DNA of 9,965 bases from an uncultured Collinsella sp. (lineage in GTDB: Bacteria; Actinomycetota; Coriobacteriia; Coriobacteriales; Coriobacteriaceae). The notes under the pieces are model-generated. The model saw nothing but the letters and a program-made list of their open reading frames with translations, was not told the origin of the DNA and did not search any database. Where the stretch lies: the NCBI GenBank assembly GCA_902469555.1, contig CABRDB010000003.1:1-9965 (forward strand). Direction: 5' to 3'. Below are positions 6,832 to 9,965 of this stretch, piece by piece. How positions within the stretch are numbered: position 1 is the stretch's first letter; each line of letters starts with the position of its first letter. Position numbers and translations under genes: made by a program.

Positions 6832-7599
6832 ATGGCAATTAAACAGACGGCAGGTAGAGATGCCCTGGGGGACTTTGCCCCCAAATTCGCACAGCTCAAT
6901 GACGATGTGCTGTTCGGCGAGGTGTGGAGTCGAGAAGACGGGCTTTCCCTTCGAGACCGCAGCGTGGTGACGGTTGTGGCCCTGATGGCGCAGGGGCTGA
7001 CGGACTCTTCGTTTAAATATCATCTGATGTCCGCAAAGAACAACGGGGTGACCAGGGCGGAGATAGCGGAAATCCTTACGCACGCGGCGTTTTATGCGGG
7101 ATGGCCCAAGGCGTGGGCGGCCTTTCGCATGGCGAAGGAGGTCTGGGCGGACGAGGACGACGGCGCCGACGCAAAGGCCCGACACCAAAACGAGATGGCC
7201 TTTCCCATCGGTGCCCCCAACGACGCATTCGCAAAGTACTTTGTCGGGCAAAGCTACCTCGCGCCCCTTTCCACCGAGCAGGTCGGCATTTACAACGTTA
7301 CGTTTGAGCCCGGCTGCCGCAACAACTGGCACACCCATCACGCCAAAAGCGGTGGCGGACAGATCCTCGTCTGCGTGGCTGGTCGAGGTCTTTACCAGGA
7401 ATGGGGCAAACCGGCACAGCAGCTGTGCCCTGGCGATGTAGTAAATATCCCCGCGGGCGTAAAGCACTGGCACGGTGCGGCGCCCGACAGCTGGTTTTCC
7501 CATCTCGCGGTGGAGGTTCCGGGCGAGGAGGCCTCCAACGAGTGGTTGGAGCCCGTGGACGACGAGCAATACCTTAAAGCGATTGACGGGAAGGCTTAG
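6832..7599 (+). CDS. Carboxymuconolactone decarboxylase-family / cupin two-domain protein
   Basis: 255 residues, two domains. Residues about 10-108 are an all-helical CMD/AhpD-like domain (W32-SREDGLSLRDRSVVTVVAL, then F61-K-Y-H64, EIAEILTHAAFYAGWPKA). It has no CxxC pair, so it is not a peroxidase-type AhpD. Residues about 145-232 are a cupin barrel: motif 1 G161-x5-H167-x-H169, with Q177 where many cupins have Glu; motif 2 P200-G-D-x4-P207-x4-H212, with H214 near. These residues suggest a metal site. The fusion is common in gut bacteria next to MerR regulators; its substrate is not established, ring-cleavage or carbonyl chemistry being the usual guess. The ATG at 6832 has AGGAGG (6817-6822) 9 nt upstream. 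It is followed by the hydrolase gene after 2 bp. Confidence 0.9.
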   Translation: MAIKQTAGRDALGDFAPKFAQLNDDVLFGEVWSREDGLSLRDRSVVTVVALMAQGLTDSSFKYHLMSAKNNGVTRAEIAEILTHAAFYAGWPKAWAAFRMAKEVWADEDDGADAKARHQNEMAFPIGAPNDAFAKYFVGQSYLAPLSTEQVGIYNVTFEPGCRNNWHTHHAKSGGGQILVCVAGRGLYQEWGKPAQQLCPGDVVNIPAGVKHWHGAAPDSWFSHLAVEVPGEEASNEWLEPVDDEQYLKAIDGKA

Positions 7600-7601
7600 G
7601 C

Positions 7602-8573
7602 ATGGAGCAGTTGAAACTGACGCAGGAATGGGACAAGGTATTCCCCAAAAGCGACAAGGTTGAGCACAGCAAGGCGACCTTCCACAACCGATACGGCATC
7701 ACGCTGGCGGCCGACGTCTACGTGCCTAAGAACGCGGAAGGCAAGCTGCCCGCCATCGCCGTCAGCGGCCCGTTTGGCGCGGTGAAGGAGCAGTCCTCCG
7801 GCCTGTACGCGCAGAAAATGGCGGAGCTGGGCTTTTTTGCAATTGCCTTTGACCCGTCCTATACCGGCGAGAGCGGCGGCACGCCTCGCTATGTAGCATC
7901 GCCAGACATCAACACCGAGGACTTCTGCGCAGCGGTGGATTTCCTCTCTGTGCAGGAAAGCGTTGACCCGGAGCGTATCGGCATCATCGGTATCTGCGGT
8001 TGGGGCGGCATGGCAGTCAATGCGGCGGCTATCGACACCCGTATCAAAGCTACCGCGGCTATGACCATGTACGATATGACCCGCGTGACCGCCAACGGCT
8101 ATTTTGACGCCGAGGATTCCGAGCAGGCGCGCTTTGAAAAGCGGAAAGCGCTGAACGCGCAGCGCACCGAGGACTATAAAAACGGCAGCAATGCGCTGGC
8201 GGGTGGCGTGGTCGATCCATTACCGGAGGATGCGCCGCAGTTTGTAGCGGACTATTACGCCTACTACAAGACTCCGCGAGGCTACCATCCCCGCAGCCTG
8301 AACTCCAACGGTGGCTGGAATGTGACGTCCTCGCTGTCGTTTATGAATATGCCGATTCTGCAGTACGCCGGCGAAATCCGCTCTGCTGTGTTGCTGGTAC
8401 ATGGCGAGAAGGCGCACTCCCGCTATTTCAGCGAAACCGCGTACGGCAAGCTGACGGGGGACAACAAGGAATTGCTCATTATCCCTGGTGCCAGCCACAC
8501 CGACCTTTACGATCAGATGGACATCATTCCGTTTGGAAAGCTGAAGGCATTTTTTGAGGAATATCTGAAATAA
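7602..8573 (+). CDS. Alpha/beta hydrolase, dienelactone-hydrolase/YcjY-like
   Basis: 323 residues without a signal peptide. The alpha/beta hydrolase core is visible: strand LPAIAVSGPFG (49-59), FDPSYTGESGG (83-93), the nucleophile-elbow region IGIIGICGWGG (126-136), strand SAVLLVHGEK (261-270) and the catalytic His region PGASHTDLYD (295-304, H299). The elbow has Cys (C132), not Ser, in the nucleophile position, as in dienelactone hydrolases, and a Trp (W134) follows; which residue attacks is not certain. A variable cap-like segment lies at about 160-250. The start is 2 bp after the CMD-cupin stop with GGGAAGG (7588-7594) inside the preceding gene, so translation is probably coupled. The pair likely act on the same compound, perhaps opening and decarboxylating a lactone or ester. 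Codon use looks slightly more A/T-rich than the AKR region, hinting at transfer. Confidence 0.88.
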   Translation: MEQLKLTQEWDKVFPKSDKVEHSKATFHNRYGITLAADVYVPKNAEGKLPAIAVSGPFGAVKEQSSGLYAQKMAELGFFAIAFDPSYTGESGGTPRYVASPDINTEDFCAAVDFLSVQESVDPERIGIIGICGWGGMAVNAAAIDTRIKATAAMTMYDMTRVTANGYFDAEDSEQARFEKRKALNAQRTEDYKNGSNALAGGVVDPLPEDAPQFVADYYAYYKTPRGYHPRSLNSNGGWNVTSSLSFMNMPILQYAGEIRSAVLLVHGEKAHSRYFSETAYGKLTGDNKELLIIPGASHTDLYDQMDIIPFGKLKAFFEEYLK

Positions 8574-8646
8574 GGCGTGCCTAGATTCAATGCCAAGTCT
8601 CCAGCAACGATTCTTCTAAAGAGTGGGAGTAGCTGAAACGAGGTGC

Positions 8647-8676
8647 TTGAATAGCTCCATCCGTTTTGGCTACAAG
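8647..8676 (+). promoter_or_regulatory. Weak candidate promoter before the flavodoxin-fold gene
   Basis: TTGAAT (8647-8652), an 18-bp spacer and TACAAG (8671-8676) lie in the 145-bp gap after the hydrolase gene. I see no terminator in this gap, so read-through from the MerR operon is also possible. A small hairpin, ATGCTGC/GCGGCAT (8682-8701), sits directly before the ribosome site. Confidence 0.3.
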
Positions 8677-8718
8677 AAAATATGCTGCGCGCCTGCGGCA
8701 TGAAGGAGGGAGATTTCT

Positions 8719-9249
8719 ATGAATATCGTTGTATTGAGTGGTAGCCCGCGCAAGGGAGCCAATACCGACACCATGGTCGAGGCGTTTGCCGAGACCGCGC
8801 GCGAGGCCGGCCATACGGTCGAGGTCGTCCGCGTTGCCGGCAAAAAGATCGCTGGTTGTCTGGGATGCCAGTACTGCTTTACCCATGAGGGCACTTGCGT
8901 GCAGAGGGACGACATGGCCAACGTGATCGAGTCGCTGAAAGACGCCGACATGGTCGTCTTCGCCTCGCCTATCTACTGGTTCGATATCACTGCGCAGGAG
9001 AAGGCCGCCATCGATCGCCTGTACGCCTTCGGTGCTACGGGCTTCCCGTTCACCAAGACGGCCCTTTTGCTTGATAGCCACAGCGAGGGCGTCTATGATG
9101 CGGCGATTGCTATGTACAGGGCCACATGCGCGTACTGCAAGTGGGAGGACCAGGGCATTGTCACCATCAGCGGTATGACCGAGCGCGACAGCATGGCATC
9201 CTCGCCCAAGTTGGAAGAGGTGCGAGAGCTCGCTCGCAAGCTGGCTTAA
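8719..9249 (+). CDS. Flavodoxin-fold NAD(P)H/FMN oxidoreductase with iron-sulfur-flavoprotein-like Cys motif
   Basis: 176 residues. The FMN phosphate loop S7-GSPRKGANTDTM (7-19) opens the protein after beta1, and ASPIYWFDITAQEKAAIDR (82-100) is the second flavin-contact block typical of NADPH-dependent FMN reductases. C47-x2-C50-x2-C53-x6-C60 matches the compact C-x2-C-x2-C-x(4-7)-C motif that holds a [4Fe-4S] cluster in archaeal iron-sulfur flavoproteins; C137 and C140 form another pair. So this may be an electron-transfer flavoprotein rather than a simple reductase, although many reductases of this fold keep similar cysteines without a known cluster. The ATG at 8719 has AAGGAGG (8703-8709) 9 nt upstream. 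It follows the hydrolase on the same strand; two other flavodoxin-like genes in the window survive only as relics. Confidence 0.9.
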   Translation: MNIVVLSGSPRKGANTDTMVEAFAETAREAGHTVEVVRVAGKKIAGCLGCQYCFTHEGTCVQRDDMANVIESLKDADMVVFASPIYWFDITAQEKAAIDRLYAFGATGFPFTKTALLLDSHSEGVYDAAIAMYRATCAYCKWEDQGIVTISGMTERDSMASSPKLEEVRELARKLA

Positions 9250-9259
9250 AGGCAAGAAG

Positions 9260-9330
9260 AACGCATGGCAATCGGTGTTGGTGGAAATGCTTGCTGTCCT
9301 TACCAAGAGGAATGCTGATTGCCATGCGTT
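9260..9330. repeat. Perfect 14-bp inverted repeat with 43-bp centre
   Basis: AACGCATGGCAATC (9260-9273) and GATTGCCATGCGTT (9317-9330) are exact complements; the centre holds TTGGT (9278-9282) and ACCAA (9302-9306), which can add an inner stem. No T run follows on the plus strand; on the minus strand the stem is followed by CTTCTTGCC. It lies 10 bp after the flavodoxin-fold stop and before the ATPase relic that reads toward it. It may be a structured 3' UTR, a poor terminator or the remains of a small mobile element. Confidence 0.7.
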
Positions 9331-9357
9331 GATGCTCCCGCGGACAATTCCGGTGTG

Positions 9358-9832
9358 CTAAAACGCCTTCTCGTTTAAGAATTCCCTGAACGCGGGGATG
9401 TCAAAGCCAACGAGACCACGCCCGCGCTCTCCGATGACGCCGTCCTCCAGGAGGCGGCGTTTGTATTGGCTTGCGTAGTTGCTGGCGACGCCCATGCGTT
9501 TGGCTATCTCCGAGACTCTGCTGGGGTCAGAATCGGACAGCATCGCGAGCAAAAACTCAATATCTTTATCGGAAAGCTCCCGATAGGTCGTTTCGAGAGA
9601 AGCTCGATGTCATGCTTCTCGAGTTGCCTGAAGACGCCATTCATGCACGTGCGCCAGTTACCCTGAGTCTCCTGAGCATATGTCCAATCGATGCCGACTG
9701 GCCCAATCTCAACGCCGCTTATGCACGCGCGAGGCTGTGAGAGGCGGCTATCTGCCGCTTCTTTGGTTCGCTCGATAATATCTTCGAGCATGCCTGGCAT
9801 GGCGGAGCCATTTGCTGCGATCCATGGTGGCC
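9358..9832 (-). pseudogene. Relic of an AAA-type ATP-binding protein with C-terminal winged helix
   Basis: Two pieces of one gene remain in different minus-strand frames. The upstream piece (about 9832-9603) reads W-I-A-A-N-G-S-A-M-P-G-M-L-E-D-I-I-E-R, then SGVEIGP, and GNWRTCMNGVFRQLEKHDIE, the segment that follows the P-loop in this ATPase family. The downstream piece (about 9591-9358) reads ELSDKDIEFLLAMLSD, then SEIAKRMGVASNYASQYKRR and DGVIGERGRGLVGFDIPAFREFL to the stop, the C-terminal winged helix. The N-terminus with Walker A, and the middle with Walker B and the sensor region, are missing, and the pieces are out of frame at about 9592-9603. Full-length relatives have near 400 residues. 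The 65-residue winged-helix part could still be translated from the ATG at 9552, but no ribosome site supports it. Function in life unknown; such ATPases are common in actinobacteria and often turn up as relics. Confidence 0.72.
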
Positions 9833-9833
9833 C

Positions 9834-9889
9834 TTTTGCAGGTTTTGCTAGTTTTTGCAACTTTTGCTAATTTTTGCAAGTTTTGCTAA
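9834..9889 (+). repeat. Tandem 19-bp TTTTTGCAA/TTTTGCTAA repeats (iteron-like)
   Basis: Two copies differing by one base (9852-9870 and 9871-9889) follow a diverged 18-bp copy (9834-9851). Each unit is made of two similar halves, TTTTGCAA and TTTTGCTA, so the motif TTTTGC recurs six times about every 9-10 bp, near one helical turn. The array ends directly at the ATPase relic. A binding site for the winged-helix domain of the lost ATPase, or an iteron-type site, is plausible. Confidence 0.75.
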
Positions 9890-9965
9890 CGGCTCAACAT
9901 CTCTTGTGCCGTGGGGTTGCAGGAGTGAAAAACGGGGATTCCTATTATTCCGACTACGTTGCAAC
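9890..9965. other. Window right end, no gene seen
   Basis: These 76 bp hold no ORF, repeat or terminator I can support. They lie upstream of the relic and its repeats and may carry its old promoter. Confidence 0.4.

Noticed and set aside
6766..7569. Minus-strand ORF of 267 codons
   Set aside because: Antisense shadow of the CMD-cupin gene.
8587..9306. Minus-strand ORF of 239 codons
   Set aside because: Antisense shadow of the flavodoxin-fold gene.

Overview
The window looks like a high-GC gut actinobacterium, probably a member of the Coriobacteriia (Eggerthella/Collinsella-like). This is an inference from overall base composition, strong AGGAGG-type ribosome sites, the style of the integrase N-terminus, and the gene set (YqhD-type alcohol dehydrogenase, aldo/keto reductases, Cys-rich flavodoxin-fold protein). 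No rRNA, tRNA, CRISPR array or intact mobile element is present.

Left part (1-1639) is accessory DNA. An Abi_2/AbiF-type HEPN protein runs leftward off the window edge. Upstream of it lie about 570 bp without a convincing protein gene but with several perfect inverted repeats and a strong rightward intrinsic terminator. A stub of a tyrosine integrase follows, ending tail-to-tail with the next gene. AbiF proteins are known to pair with non-coding RNA antitoxins, so the structured upstream region is the best place in this window to look for an undescribed RNA partner.

Middle part (1636-6061) is an aldehyde/carbonyl reduction island. Leftward genes are an aldo/keto reductase (AKR2, 4006-4854), a flavodoxin relic broken at both ends (3800-3991), a second aldo/keto reductase (AKR1, 2843-3694) and a YqhD-type iron-containing alcohol dehydrogenase (1636-2799). 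A LysR-family regulator (4984-5883) is divergent from AKR2. The two AKR promoters share a block CGTTGG-N9-TATAAC-N2-TGGGGT-N4-ACGG at the same distance from each start codon, followed by aligned -35/-10 candidates. This points to one LysR regulon covering both units. A bidirectional terminator separates LysR from the convergent MerR gene.

Right-middle part (6115-9249): a MerR regulator of the AdhR/NmlR aldehyde-sensing type (Cys52 present) is divergent from a rightward unit. The MerR-type promoter (TTGACC, 20-bp dyad) reads through a C-terminal relic of a flavodoxin-like gene into a carboxymuconolactone-decarboxylase/cupin fusion and an alpha/beta hydrolase 2 bp apart. A flavodoxin-fold FMN protein with an iron-sulfur-flavoprotein-like Cys motif follows after 145 bp. 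The regulators and enzymes together suggest handling of reactive carbonyl or quinone-like compounds.

Right end (9250-9965): a 71-bp perfect-armed inverted repeat, then the relic of an AAA-type ATP-binding protein. It has lost its P-loop and central region but keeps its C-terminal winged helix. In front of it is an array of 19-bp TTTTGCAA/TTTTGCTAA repeats that may be the operator of the lost gene. Relics at five places (integrase, two flavodoxins, ATPase and possibly the AbiF surroundings) indicate a region that repeatedly gains and loses DNA.
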